From: Flavobacterium ginsenosidimutans
Lineage (GTDB): Bacteria > Bacteroidota > Bacteroidia > Flavobacteriales > Flavobacteriaceae
NCBI RefSeq assembly: GCF_003254625.1
Contig: NZ_QJRJ01000082.1
Coordinates: 310,001-374,000, forward strand
Length of the DNA stretch: 64,000 nt
Reading direction: 5' to 3'
The notes under the pieces were generated by a model. It saw nothing but the letters and a program-made list of their open reading frames with translations, searched no databases and was not told where the DNA came from. This document shows positions 34,958 to 44,911 of the stretch, piece after piece (the stretch's first letter is position 1; every line of letters begins with the position of its first letter). The position numbers were made by a program, and so were the translations under genes.

Positions 34958-35040
34958 TAAGAGAACATTATAATTTAATTTTAGAATGTATTGCAAATTT
35001 TCTATAATTTAGACAGAATGTCAAATAAAATAAAAATAAG

Positions 35041-35973
35041 ATGCAGACGATATTAGGGGCTAATGGACAGATAGGAGAAGAATTGGCAAGAGAACTGAAA
35101 AGAAATTATACTTCAGATATAAGAATTGTAAGCCGTAAAGCGCAAAAAATAAACGATACAGATACTGTTTTTTCTGCAGATTTGACCAATAAAGAAAAAG
35201 CAATAGAAGCGGTGAAAGGAAGTGAAATTGCCTATTTTACTTTAGGACTTCCTATGGACTCTGATTTATGGGAAAAACAATTTCTGCTAATAACAAGAAA
35301 TGTTATTGAAGCCTGTAAAATCAACAAAACCAAACTTGTATTTTTTGATAATACGTATATGTATCCACAAGACAGCAGAGTTCTTACAGAGGAAACCGCT
35401 TTTGAACCCGTGGGAAGAAAGGGAAAAATCAGGAAAGAAATGGCTGAAATGGTTTTAAATGAAATAAAATCAGGACAATTGGAAGCTGTAATATGTCGCG
35501 CACCAGAATTTTATGGTCCCGCTAAAACACAGAGTATTACCAATACTTTAATTTTTAATGCAATAAAAGGAAATAAAAAATTAAAAGTGCCTTTGAGCGA
35601 TGCTAAAAAGCGAAGCCTGATCTGGACACCAGATGCAAGTCGTGCCACAGCATTAATAGGGAATACTCCAGATGCTTTTGGACAAACGTGGCATTTGCCT
35701 GTCGATGAAAGCCATCTTAATTATAAAGAATTCATAATGTTGGCTTCTGAAATATATGGCAGAGATTTAAAATATAAGGTTATGCCAAAGTTTGTATTTA
35801 CAATAGGAGCACTTTTCAATAAACAAGCAAAAGAACTGCAAGAGCTTCTTCCAAGATATGAGCACGCCAACGTTTTTGATGATTCAAAATTTAGAAAGCA
35901 TTTTCCAGATTTTGTTGTTACAAGCTATAGAAATGGAATTGAAGAAATAAAAAGAGAACAATATTCTTCATGA
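35041..35973 (+). CDS. NAD(P)-dependent SDR/epimerase-like oxidoreductase
   Basis: 310 residues. Atypical/extended SDR: nucleotide loop GANGQIGEEL at 6-15, LTNKEKAIEAVKGSEIAYFTLG as the second strand region, NTYMYPQDSR in place of the usual YxxxK site, and RAPEFYGP. Such proteins act on sugars or as quinone/NADPH sensors. The catalytic Tyr/Lys pair is not clear, so enzyme activity is uncertain. It stands alone with its own terminator. Confidence 0.75.
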   Translation: MQTILGANGQIGEELARELKRNYTSDIRIVSRKAQKINDTDTVFSADLTNKEKAIEAVKGSEIAYFTLGLPMDSDLWEKQFLLITRNVIEACKINKTKLVFFDNTYMYPQDSRVLTEETAFEPVGRKGKIRKEMAEMVLNEIKSGQLEAVICRAPEFYGPAKTQSITNTLIFNAIKGNKKLKVPLSDAKKRSLIWTPDASRATALIGNTPDAFGQTWHLPVDESHLNYKEFIMLASEIYGRDLKYKVMPKFVFTIGALFNKQAKELQELLPRYEHANVFDDSKFRKHFPDFVVTSYRNGIEEIKREQYSS

Positions 35974-35997
35974 AACGATTATTTTGAAAGAAAAATA

Positions 35998-36031
35998 AAA
36001 AATGCTAAATCTTTTAGGTTTAGCATTTTTA
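35998..36031. terminator. Bidirectional terminator
   Basis: AATGCTAAA and TTTAGCATT arms with loop TCTTTTAGG, flanked by A-run and T-run, between convergent genes. Confidence 0.85.
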
Positions 36032-36062
36032 TATATTCTTTAAGTTCTAAAATATACAATTT

Positions 36063-36833
36063 CTATAGTGCTTCATACCAATTTATAATATAATCGGCGA
36101 CACTTTCCCAGCCAGGTTCTCCACAGATAAAATGGCTTTTTCCATCAAATATTTTGAGATCTACACGACCAGCATTTTCTTTATATCTGCTTGCAATTGT
36201 TTGTGTTAAACTAGGCGGAAAGATATGATCACTTCCGCCGCCAATAAAGAGAATAGGTTCATGTGGTTTTTTGAAATTAATATTTGAATACGAATTTAAA
36301 ACCAATTCGCGACTCACTTTATAACTTTCAGGCACTGCGAATTTCTCAAATGCTTTCTTTTTTTCATTTTCCGTTATAGTATTAAAAAAAGCATAATCGT
36401 ACCATTCTCGGCTTCCCATAAAATATTTTTTAGAAGAAAAGAAACCAAAAGCAGGTATTACTGTTTTTAAAGTTTGAAATGGCGGAAAAACATTCTTTGG
36501 TGGTGCTCCATCAATATTGGCACCAGCCACTGCTTTTCCTAGTTCTATTAGTTTCAATACTGCCATACCAGCCATTGAATGTCCTATTATTAAAGGCTTT
36601 TCAGGCAAAGTATCTATCAATTTACTAATATTAGTAACAACATCTATAAATCCAGTTTTAGTGAGATCTGGATGAACTTTTGCTCTTAATTCAGTAGGAT
36701 TTCCTTCATGCCCTGGATTTGCTGGTGCGTAAACTGTATATCCTTTTTGTTCATAGTACTGTTTCCATTCCGTCCAAGTTTTGTCGTTAACAAAATTTCC
36801 ATGAATAAGTACAATAGTTTTTGATTTTGACAT
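36063..36833 (-). CDS. Alpha/beta hydrolase
   Basis: 256 residues. Oxyanion segment VLIHGNFVNDKTW, nucleophile Ser in IGHSMAGMAV, acid in GGGSDHIFPPS and His in GKSHFICG. It begins 7 bp after the stop of a cysteine hydrolase, in one operon. A paralogue is at 44075. Substrate unknown; EstC-like or MhpC-like esterases are the nearest types. Confidence 0.85.
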   Translation of the reverse strand: MSKSKTIVLIHGNFVNDKTWTEWKQYYEQKGYTVYAPANPGHEGNPTELRAKVHPDLTKTGFIDVVTNISKLIDTLPEKPLIIGHSMAGMAVLKLIELGKAVAGANIDGAPPKNVFPPFQTLKTVIPAFGFFSSKKYFMGSREWYDYAFFNTITENEKKKAFEKFAVPESYKVSRELVLNSYSNINFKKPHEPILFIGGGSDHIFPPSLTQTIASRYKENAGRVDLKIFDGKSHFICGEPGWESVADYIINWYEAL

Positions 36834-36840
36834 GATTTTT

Positions 36841-37380
36841 TTATTTGATTAATGTTAGAATTTCTTTGAAGAATTCTCTTCGAGAGTCTTTAACAAGCTC
36901 ATAAAGACACATTTCAATATTGGTTAATGATGCTCCTTTACTTTCCAGTTTTTTCAAAGCCATTTCAATACTTTCTTGAGATCTAGAAGAAACACAATCT
37001 GCTACAATTTCTACTTCAAAATTGTTTGATAATAATCCCATCGCCGTTTGATAAACGCAAATATGAGCTTCTATACCGCAAACCAACCATTGTTTTCTTC
37101 CAGAATCGATAATTGCCTGTTTGAAAACGTCATTATCAAAAGCATTAAAAGTATATTTTTCAATTGGTTTTTGATGATGCAATAATTTTTCCAATTCAGG
37201 TATCGTAGAACCAAGTCCTTTTGGGTTTTGTTCTGCCCAAATTATCGGAATAGAAAGTATTTGACAGCCTCGAATAAGTTTTTCTAGGTTTGATGTAAGC
37301 TTTTCATTGTTGTGCACAATTCTAGCCAGTTTTCCTTGAACATCAATTAACAGCAATCCAGTGTTTTCTTTCACAAGCAT
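36841..37380 (-). CDS. Isochorismatase-fold cysteine hydrolase
   Basis: 179 residues. Catalytic Asp13 in LLLIDVQGKLA and nucleophile Cys in WLVCGIEAHICVYQTAMGL. Operon with the alpha/beta hydrolase, repeating the pairing seen at 25610-27659. No sigma-54 or clear -7 site is evident in the 96 bp upstream. Confidence 0.87.
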   Translation of the reverse strand: MLVKENTGLLLIDVQGKLARIVHNNEKLTSNLEKLIRGCQILSIPIIWAEQNPKGLGSTIPELEKLLHHQKPIEKYTFNAFDNDVFKQAIIDSGRKQWLVCGIEAHICVYQTAMGLLSNNFEVEIVADCVSSRSQESIEMALKKLESKGASLTNIEMCLYELVKDSRREFFKEILTLIK

Positions 37381-37476
37381 AACTCTTTGATTATTTAAGA
37401 AATTAAATTTACAAATTTTATGTATGTAAAATATTTAAATACAGATTGTTATGTGTTTTTTTTATCTAAAAAACTC

Positions 37477-38514
37477 TTATTTCAGATATTTTTTAAGCTC
37501 TGTGGCAGCCTGAAGAAATAAAGCTTTAGTTTGCGGAATCTCAGCAAGACCATTTAATAAGCCAAAATCATGGATTACGTCGTTGTAACGAACTGTTGTA
37601 ACTACAACTCCAGCATCACTTAATTTACGTCCGTAAGCCTCGCCCTCGTCTCTTAAAATGTCATTTTCAGCTACTTGAATTAAAGTTGGAGGCAGACCTT
37701 TCAACTGATCAAGACTCGCTTGCAATGGCGATGCATAAATTTCTTTTCTCTTAGAAGGATCAACATACTGATCCCACATCCATTGCATTAGAGAAGAAGT
37801 TAAAAAACGCTGTTTTCCATAAAGTTTATAAGATTCTGTTTCAAAATTGGCATCTGCAACTGGCCAGAAAAGAATTTGTACTTTATACAGCGGAGTTCCT
37901 TTTTCTTTTGCCATTAACGCGCTCGCTGTAGCAAGATTTCCGCCAGCGCTATTGCCAACAATTCCTAATTTGCTTCCGTCAACATTGATGTCATTTCCAT
38001 GCGCTGCAATCCATTTTGCGACGGCATAAACCTCATTTACAGGTTGCGGATATTTATGTTCTGGAGAAAGCGAATAATTGACAAAAACACCAGCATAACC
38101 TGTTAGAACACTCAAATCTCTAACCATTCTTTTGTGAGTTGGATAGTCGCCCAAAACCCAGCCGCCGCCGTGAATGAACATAAAAACAGGCAATTTTCCT
38201 TTTGCCCCAGCAGGACGAACAATATTTAATTTGATTTTGTAACCGTCTGCAGTGATTTCTTTTTCAGATTCTTCGATTCCAGATAAATCAACTTTGAAAG
38301 CATTTTGAGCGCCAACCAATACATTTCGTGCATCGGCAACAGGAAGTGATTCTAAAGGTGCTCCTCCAGAATTTAAAGGTTTTAAAAATGCTTTAACTGC
38401 AGGAGTTAAATGCGGATCTGACGCATAATCTACTTGGGCATTGCTTTTTGTTGTCATAGTTGTTAGAATTATATAAGGAATAAATATCATTTTTAAGATG
38501 CTTGATTTTTTCAT
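37477..38514 (-). CDS. Exported esterase of the hormone-sensitive lipase family
   Basis: 345 residues with an N-terminal signal sequence (ending ...TTKSNAQ). HSL-family motifs: oxyanion loop FIHGGGWVLG, nucleophile Ser in GNSAGGNLA, acid in AENDILRDEGEAY and His in VIHDFGLLN. Probably periplasmic. It starts 25 bp after the stop of the unknown exported protein and shares its sigma-54 type promoter at 39319. Confidence 0.9.
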   Translation of the reverse strand: MKKSSILKMIFIPYIILTTMTTKSNAQVDYASDPHLTPAVKAFLKPLNSGGAPLESLPVADARNVLVGAQNAFKVDLSGIEESEKEITADGYKIKLNIVRPAGAKGKLPVFMFIHGGGWVLGDYPTHKRMVRDLSVLTGYAGVFVNYSLSPEHKYPQPVNEVYAVAKWIAAHGNDINVDGSKLGIVGNSAGGNLATASALMAKEKGTPLYKVQILFWPVADANFETESYKLYGKQRFLTSSLMQWMWDQYVDPSKRKEIYASPLQASLDQLKGLPPTLIQVAENDILRDEGEAYGRKLSDAGVVVTTVRYNDVIHDFGLLNGLAEIPQTKALFLQAATELKKYLK

Positions 38515-38539
38515 AATGTTTAAACTTTAGATTTACTTT

Positions 38540-39283
38540 TTATTTTACAGAATAAGGTAATGAAAGGTTTCCGCTGGCAACAGTGTAGACTTTGTATACT
38601 CCAAGCATTGGTTTTGAACCTTCGGAATCATGAGAACCGCCAGCGCCTGTGCTGACTTCCATATAACAGCTGACCGCATCAAATTTGAAATTGGTTTTGT
38701 TGTTGATTCTAAAATTGGGAACAATTACTTTTATGGAATTTCCTTTTGCTACAATATTAAAGCCTGGACTATCCATATACATTGCCATTCCAGGGTTTGT
38801 TGGAGGCAGCACCACATTTGGATCTCCTTTTGTAAATTCTTTAACCGAAAGTCCTCCAGCAATGCGTTTGTCTTCAACTAATAAAACCCAGTGTGCGTGC
38901 CAGACTAATCCATCATTTAGATAATTTCCGTCCAGATTTTCATCCCAAAGCGGAGTGTCTTCAAAATCAGGATGGGAGGTAAGAGCAAGTGCTACAATTC
39001 CTTCGGCTTGACCGAAACCAATATCTGAAGATTTTAATGTAGTCGGGAAAACATAAGCTAAAACTGGAGCGCCATTTAGCTGGCCAACTGGTTTAGGCAT
39101 TGTTTTTCCTGCAGTTCCTTCTACTTTAATATCCCAAACAGTAAGACCTAAATCTGCTTTATGGGTAATTGTAGCCGATTTTATTTTAAAATCACTGTTA
39201 TTGTAAGTACTGCATTTATCGCAGGCTTTTGCACTGCTAAAATTTAGAAATAGAATGATTATTAGCAATATTAATCTTTTCAT
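38540..39283 (-). CDS. Exported protein of unknown function
   Basis: 247 residues with a signal peptide ending ...NFSSAKA, then CDKCSTYN at the mature N-terminus. Later segments include GLVWHAHWVLLVEDKRIAGG and NPGMAMYMDSPGFNIV. The CxxC, HxH and Met-rich parts could ligate metal, but no family is recognised. First gene of an operon with the esterase. A sigma-54 type promoter is 36 nt upstream. Confidence 0.6.
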   Translation of the reverse strand: MKRLILLIIILFLNFSSAKACDKCSTYNNSDFKIKSATITHKADLGLTVWDIKVEGTAGKTMPKPVGQLNGAPVLAYVFPTTLKSSDIGFGQAEGIVALALTSHPDFEDTPLWDENLDGNYLNDGLVWHAHWVLLVEDKRIAGGLSVKEFTKGDPNVVLPPTNPGMAMYMDSPGFNIVAKGNSIKVIVPNFRINNKTNFKFDAVSCYMEVSTGAGGSHDSEGSKPMLGVYKVYTVASGNLSLPYSVK

Positions 39284-39318
39284 AATAAATGGTTTTAAGG
39301 GTTAATTTTCCCAGAAAA

Positions 39319-39334
39319 ACCAATTTACATGCCA
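39319..39334 (-). promoter_or_regulatory. Candidate sigma-54 promoter of the esterase operon
   Basis: Minus strand TGGCATGTAAATTGGT fits TGGCAYG-N4-TTG with only the last C of -12 changed, 36 nt before the start codon. It lies beside a sensor kinase/sigma-54 activator pair. Confidence 0.5.
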
Positions 39335-39463
39335 TGCCAATAAAACACCCGTAAATAGGAGGTTTTAGTACTTTTTATAAGATTAAAAAATGCTATATTT
39401 CGTTAAACAAATTTAGATTAGTGAGATTTCGCTATAAGAGAAATTAAAGTTTAATTGGTCAAA

Positions 39464-41899
39464 TTATCTTCTTTTTTCATTAATTGGGAATTCTTTTAAA
39501 AACTCAATTTTAAGAATCGTTCCGTTATTATTTTCCATAGAAAAAACTGCATCCAAATCGTCGCTTAGGCCTTTTATCAAACTCAAACCAAAAGAATTGA
39601 TTTTTGTAAAGCTCATATTCGCATCAAAACCAACTCCATTATCTGCAATTGTAAGCAGATATTTCTCTTCGGAAGTAGCTTCGAGCGTGACATAAATCAT
39701 TCCGGTTTGACTATCTGGAAAAGCGTATTTAATTGAGTTTGTAATGGATTCATTTAAAATAAGTCCCAACGGAACTGCCTGCGCAACATCTAATTCCAGC
39801 GGATCAATTTTTAGTTCAAAACGAACGCGCTGTCCTAGCGAAAAAGATTCTCTAAGATATTCGACCAATTCTCTGATATAATTGGGCATATTTATCGTCG
39901 AAATATTCTCTGAATTATACAATTTCTGGTGAATCAAAGACATGGAATGAATACGATGCTGGCTGTTTTTAATTGCTGACAATGCCATATCATTTTCCAA
40001 ATAGGCCGATTGCGAATTAAGCAGACTAATTACAGTTTGAAGATTGTTTTTTACACGATGATGAATTTCTTTTAAAAGCCATTCTTTTTCATCCAACAAA
40101 TGTCTAAGATTAATGTTTTTTAGATTGATTTCTTTTTCTTTAAGCGCTAATTCGGCGTTGCTTTTTTGCTTCAGACGATATCGGTTGTACAGCAAAACGA
40201 CAGTAAGAAGCAATAAAACCAAACTCCAAATAGAAAGCGTATTTAATAATTTGGATTTTTTTAATGCCGCTTCCTGCAGATTCGTTTCTTTATCTAATTG
40301 CTTGATTTTTTGTTCTTTATTTTCCGTTTCATACTGAATTTTAAGTTCTTCAATTTGTTTGTTTTTCGAATAATCTAAAAGAGAATCACTCATTTTTTTA
40401 TACAATTTATGATGCACTAAAGCCGCTTTAAAATCACCATTTAGCGAATCTATTTTGTATAAAGACATTTGTAATGCTTCTGAATTGTAGTTCTTGCTGT
40501 ACTTCTTTGAAATAGCTTCAATTTTATCAACATATAATTTTGTTTTCTGAAGATTGTTTCGATTTCCATAAAACAAAGCAATAGACGCATAAGTATTGCA
40601 AACATCTCTATAAGTTTGTGGTGAATTTAAACGATCTGCTGCTTCTCCAGACTTTATAAAATACTTTTCGGCAGTGCCATAATTTTTAATTCGCCAATAG
40701 CAATTTGCGTAGGCAAAATTCATCAGCATATTGTCAATGTCATTTGGAGGCGGATAATTGTTCGTAATAGAATTCATGTATTCAATCGCCTCTTTGTTTT
40801 TTCCTTTCATAGAGAGTGATGCAGTGGCTGTGATGAAGCTTTTATACCAGCTACCACTGCTATAAACATTTTGTCCGTACTTAATACTTTTCTCAGACAT
40901 TTTTATGGCTTCATCGTTATGTCCCATCTGCAAATACACTAACCCGAGACGCATATAAAAAATGTCTGCAAAAGTGTAATCTTTTGTAGATTCCATTGTT
41001 TCTACGCTTTTTTGAGCATAATATAAAGCGGCTTTCATGTTATATTGAACACTTTCTATATAGGCAATTGTCGTTTCTCCGTATTGCTGTTGCTTAAAGC
41101 CAATTTTTCGCATTGCAGCAATATTTTGATACAGGATTTTCTTAGCATCATTAATTTTTCCGTGCCAGAAATAAATCGTACAGAGTTTTATTTTTGTTTC
41201 AATTACTTTTTCTTCAAAACCTAAAGATTTATACAAAGTTTCGGCTTCTTTTAAGATTTTCTCTTTTTCAGGATCTAAATCGTATTGATAGGTTGCCTGA
41301 TTAAACAATGCATCTGCCAGAACGGCTTTATCATTTTGCTTTTGGCATTCGTCTACGACTTGCAAAAAGCATTTTTTGCTTTCAGTATAATTATTAACTT
41401 GAAAATAGAACTTTCCTTGCAGCATTAAACTCTGATGCTGCCATTTTTGGATTTTTAACTGATTACTGATTTTTAATGCTTCAGTTATATAAAAATTAGC
41501 ATTTTTTAAATCATCTGGTTTTGTAAAAGGCAGGAACAAATAATAATTCCCCAATTGTAAAGCCAGTTTTATTTTGTCTACGTTTTTTGATTTAAAAAAA
41601 AGTTTTTTGGCAGCGTCAATATTTCCTTTTCCAATTAAATCATTTCCAATTAAATAAGAACCGTCATTAAAACCTTCGTCATAAGCTAAAGAAACAGGGA
41701 GTTTGTAGGCTTTGCACGTTAAAACTACAGAACTGTCAGCATCGATTGATCCTTGATTGGAATTGTATAAATAAATAGAACAAGTCTGTATTAATAAACG
41801 CTTCTTTTTTAAGTCATAATTTGCTGTTGCAGGATGGTTTTGCGCGTCAGAATTAATTGCAATAAAAAACAGCAGACAAAACGAGTAAAGTAGCTTCAT
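39464..41899 (-). CDS. TPR-containing sensor histidine kinase, HisKA_2 type
   Basis: 811 residues. Signal peptide ending ...NSDAQ, TPR-like helices to about residue 530, a membrane segment near 562-582 (LLNTLSIWSLVLLLLTVVLL), coiled linker, phosphorylation box EIHHRVKNNLQ with His613/614, and HATPase_c with NESITNSIKYAF. Divergent from its likely partner, the activator at 42105, across 205 bp. This differs from the two other pairs, where kinase and regulator are in tandem. Confidence 0.92.
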   Translation of the reverse strand: MKLLYSFCLLFFIAINSDAQNHPATANYDLKKKRLLIQTCSIYLYNSNQGSIDADSSVVLTCKAYKLPVSLAYDEGFNDGSYLIGNDLIGKGNIDAAKKLFFKSKNVDKIKLALQLGNYYLFLPFTKPDDLKNANFYITEALKISNQLKIQKWQHQSLMLQGKFYFQVNNYTESKKCFLQVVDECQKQNDKAVLADALFNQATYQYDLDPEKEKILKEAETLYKSLGFEEKVIETKIKLCTIYFWHGKINDAKKILYQNIAAMRKIGFKQQQYGETTIAYIESVQYNMKAALYYAQKSVETMESTKDYTFADIFYMRLGLVYLQMGHNDEAIKMSEKSIKYGQNVYSSGSWYKSFITATASLSMKGKNKEAIEYMNSITNNYPPPNDIDNMLMNFAYANCYWRIKNYGTAEKYFIKSGEAADRLNSPQTYRDVCNTYASIALFYGNRNNLQKTKLYVDKIEAISKKYSKNYNSEALQMSLYKIDSLNGDFKAALVHHKLYKKMSDSLLDYSKNKQIEELKIQYETENKEQKIKQLDKETNLQEAALKKSKLLNTLSIWSLVLLLLTVVLLYNRYRLKQKSNAELALKEKEINLKNINLRHLLDEKEWLLKEIHHRVKNNLQTVISLLNSQSAYLENDMALSAIKNSQHRIHSMSLIHQKLYNSENISTINMPNYIRELVEYLRESFSLGQRVRFELKIDPLELDVAQAVPLGLILNESITNSIKYAFPDSQTGMIYVTLEATSEEKYLLTIADNGVGFDANMSFTKINSFGLSLIKGLSDDLDAVFSMENNNGTILKIEFLKEFPINEKRR

Positions 41900-42053
41900 G
41901 ATTTATTAAAATTAAATTTTAGTAAGTTTTTGATTAACAAATATAAACAGAAACAATTTCTGATTTTTTAAAAAATAATATGAAAATTACGGTTAATTGT
42001 GATTTTTATTTATCTAAATTTGGAAACGACTAATTTTAATTAGTATAATTAAC

Positions 42054-42061
42054 TATTTTTG
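42054..42061 (+). promoter_or_regulatory. -7 box TATTTTTG of the activator gene
   Basis: TATTTTTG fits TAnnTTTG and lies 43 bp before the start codon of the gene at 42105. No good -33 element is seen at the expected spacing. Confidence 0.45.
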
Positions 42062-42104
42062 TATCAATTAATTAAGTGCAATATAAGACAAAATTTACTC
42101 ACTT

Positions 42105-44078
42105 ATGAAAAAGTCTCCCGATAACGGATATGAAGCTGTTTCTTCAGGTTTGAAAAAACGAATTTTAATTGTAGAAGATCAATTTATTGAAGCGCACGAT
42201 TTGCAATTAATTCTCGAAAAAGCAAATTACGAAGTAACAGGAATTGCACGATCGGTTGAACAGGCTTTGGATCAGATTCAGATCGAAAAACCAGATTTAG
42301 TTATTCTGGATATCATGTTAAAAGGGAGTAGAAACGGAATAGAACTGGCTCATTATCTTAAAGAAAAATACATAGGATTTATATTTATTTCGGCGAATTC
42401 GAGTAAAGGCATTTTAGATCAGGCAAAAACTACTCATCCTTACGGATTTATTGTAAAACCTTTTCGAGATCAGGATGTTTTGACAACTTTAGAAATTGCA
42501 TTTTTTCGTCAGCAATATAGTTTAGAATCGCAGTTAATGCAGCAGTTTCAGCTTCAAAAAGAAATTACTGAAATTATAAATTCAAATGTAAAGAAAGACG
42601 ACGCGCTTCTGGCTTTCGCTAAAATTATCCAGACTTTTATTCCGTTTGATTATTTAGAAACAGGATTTGTCACAACAACACATTACGATAATCTAGGAAT
42701 CATTCGCAAAAATATTGATCTCTATCAAATTGTCGATTCTAAAAAGCTTTCGCAAATAACAGATTTATCTCTGAAAGAAATTGATGAGACTTACAAAAAG
42801 TCAAAAATTGATAAAGAAGCCATTATTTATAGTGAAGAATCATTAATTAATAATTTGCAGGAAGCGCCAATAAAAGCTCTTATAACTCATAATTTTAGAA
42901 TAAAATCGTATTTGATTTTTCCTATCTCAATTGCCGCGATCCAGAGCTATCATTTCACTTTTTACAGCAGAAACTTAAATGTTTATTCTCAGGAAAGTTT
43001 AAAGCTTTTAAAAGCACTCGAGCATACTTTTTCTCAGTTTATTGCTAAAATTTATTCGACGCAAGAAACGAGTTTACCACTTCAAAAAAAGGAAATAAAA
43101 AAAGAAAAACCAGAGACAACGGCTGTCGGTTTTGAAGGAATTATTGGTAATAGTTCGCAAATGATTTCCGTTTTTAATTATATCCGAAAAGTGGCTCCTT
43201 CAGACACTTCCGTTTTAGTTTTAGGCGAAAGCGGTACTGGAAAAGAGAAAATTGCACAAAGTATTCATGCTTTATCTGATAGAAAAGAGAAGCCGCTAGT
43301 TATAATCAATTGTGGAGCGATTCCTGAAAACCTTGCAGAATCTTTGCTTTTTGGACACGAAAAAGGTGCTTTTACGGGAGCTGTAGATCGAAGAATTGGA
43401 AAATTTGAACTGGCAGATGGTGGAACAGTTTTTCTTGATGAAATAGGAGAGATGTCGCTGGAACTTCAGGTGAAATTATTGCGTGTTTTGCAAGAAAGAG
43501 AAATTGAACGCGTTGGCGGAACGTCATCTTTAAAAATTGATGTTAGAATTATTGCAGCCACAAATAAAAATCTTGAAGAAGAAGTTGCAGCAGGAAGATT
43601 TAGAATGGACCTGTATTATCGTCTGCACGTTTTCCCGATTATTGTTCCTTCTTTAAAAAAGCGAAAAGAAGATATTCCAGATCTTGCCAATCATTTTATA
43701 AAAGTCTACAGTGAAAAAATGGGTAGAAAAGCTCCAAATCTTTCCGATTTTGCTTTGCAGCAAATTATGAATTACAATTGGCCAGGAAATATCAGAGAGC
43801 TTGAACACGTAATGCAACGCGCCATTTTATTGACAGAAGGAAATACGATAAAAGAAATTGAGCTTTCAATGTCTTCTAAAATGCATCCAGAACAGGTTTC
43901 TGAGCCATTTTCGATAAAGACTATTTTAGAAAACGAAAGAGATTATATTTTATATATTCTGAAAAAATGCAATGGAAAAATTTCCGGAGCTGGCGGTGCA
44001 GCAGAAATTCTAGATATTCATCCTTCAACTTTAAATTCTAAAATAAAGAAACTGGAAATTAAAAAAGAAATTAGCTAA
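42105..44078 (+). CDS. Response regulator, receiver/GAF-like/AAA+/Fis sigma-54 activator
   Basis: 657 residues. Receiver domain with phospho-acceptor Asp69 (VILDIML) and Lys118; a GAF-like region at about 140-325; AAA+ domain with Walker A GESGTGKE at 374-381 and the GAFTGA loop; Fis-type HTH at the end. It should combine phosphorylation from the divergent kinase with a ligand or redox signal in the GAF-like part. Its stop overlaps the convergent hydrolase gene by 4 bp. Confidence 0.93.
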   Translation: MKKSPDNGYEAVSSGLKKRILIVEDQFIEAHDLQLILEKANYEVTGIARSVEQALDQIQIEKPDLVILDIMLKGSRNGIELAHYLKEKYIGFIFISANSSKGILDQAKTTHPYGFIVKPFRDQDVLTTLEIAFFRQQYSLESQLMQQFQLQKEITEIINSNVKKDDALLAFAKIIQTFIPFDYLETGFVTTTHYDNLGIIRKNIDLYQIVDSKKLSQITDLSLKEIDETYKKSKIDKEAIIYSEESLINNLQEAPIKALITHNFRIKSYLIFPISIAAIQSYHFTFYSRNLNVYSQESLKLLKALEHTFSQFIAKIYSTQETSLPLQKKEIKKEKPETTAVGFEGIIGNSSQMISVFNYIRKVAPSDTSVLVLGESGTGKEKIAQSIHALSDRKEKPLVIINCGAIPENLAESLLFGHEKGAFTGAVDRRIGKFELADGGTVFLDEIGEMSLELQVKLLRVLQEREIERVGGTSSLKIDVRIIAATNKNLEEEVAAGRFRMDLYYRLHVFPIIVPSLKKRKEDIPDLANHFIKVYSEKMGRKAPNLSDFALQQIMNYNWPGNIRELEHVMQRAILLTEGNTIKEIELSMSSKMHPEQVSEPFSIKTILENERDYILYILKKCNGKISGAGGAAEILDIHPSTLNSKIKKLEIKKEIS

Positions 44079-44860
44079 GCAATTTTTTCTAGCCAATTTG
44101 CGATAAATTCAGCAACAGTTTCCCAATTTTGATTGACTAAAACTAGATGATCGGTATCTCGAAATTCTTTGTAACAGGTTATAGAATGTATGTTTTTGTA
44201 TTTTTTGAAATTGGAATAAATAATGGAAGGCGGAATAAAATGGTCTTCAGAACTTGCCAAAAATAAAATAGGATTGTGTCTGTTTTTGAAATTTATATTT
44301 GCCGATTTAGAAAATATATCGCCCAAAACTAATTTGGATTCTGGAATTGCTAATTTTTCATAACTGTCTTTTTGTTCTTCAATAGACATTTGATTGCTGA
44401 AAAAATGCTTCCAATTTTTTAAAGACAATAAATAGGTTTTTTGTTTCGAAATAAAACAATCTGAAAAACGCGGAATGATTTTATAAAAGGAAAAATTGAA
44501 ATATAGCATTTTGCCAGGAGGAAAAGGATGTATGCAAATTCCGGCATATCCTAAATCTTTCTGAATTAATAATTGTGTCAAAAGACCTCCATAAGAATGC
44601 CCAATTAGAATTGGTTTTTCAGGCAATTTTTCAATGATTTCGGTGTAATAATCCAATAAATTGTTGAGACAAATTGTGGCAATTTTTGAATGCGGATGTA
44701 TTTGTCTTAAAACACCTGAAGATTCATTTTTGTGTGGCCAAGGCGGCGCTACGGTTTTATAACCTTTACTTTCAAAAAAAATAATCCATTCTTTCCAGCA
44801 GGAATGATTTACAAATGCTCCTGTAATAAACATAATCGTTTTTTTATTAGATAAATACAT
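44075..44860 (-). CDS. Alpha/beta hydrolase
   Basis: 261 residues, paralogue of the gene at 36063 (shared EKLPEKPILIGHSYGGLLT region). Nucleophile Ser in IGHSYGG, acid in SSEDHFIPPS, His in DTDHLVLV. The first strand is MFITGAFVN, so the oxyanion HG is replaced by TG. Convergent with the activator gene, overlapping 4 bp. A weak sigma-54 like site lies 52 nt upstream. Confidence 0.82.
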   Translation of the reverse strand: MYLSNKKTIMFITGAFVNHSCWKEWIIFFESKGYKTVAPPWPHKNESSGVLRQIHPHSKIATICLNNLLDYYTEIIEKLPEKPILIGHSYGGLLTQLLIQKDLGYAGICIHPFPPGKMLYFNFSFYKIIPRFSDCFISKQKTYLLSLKNWKHFFSNQMSIEEQKDSYEKLAIPESKLVLGDIFSKSANINFKNRHNPILFLASSEDHFIPPSIIYSNFKKYKNIHSITCYKEFRDTDHLVLVNQNWETVAEFIANWLEKIA

Positions 44861-44911
44861 ATCAGCTTAATTAGATTATTTTTTTGAATGCAGAACAATT
44901 TGATTTACAGG

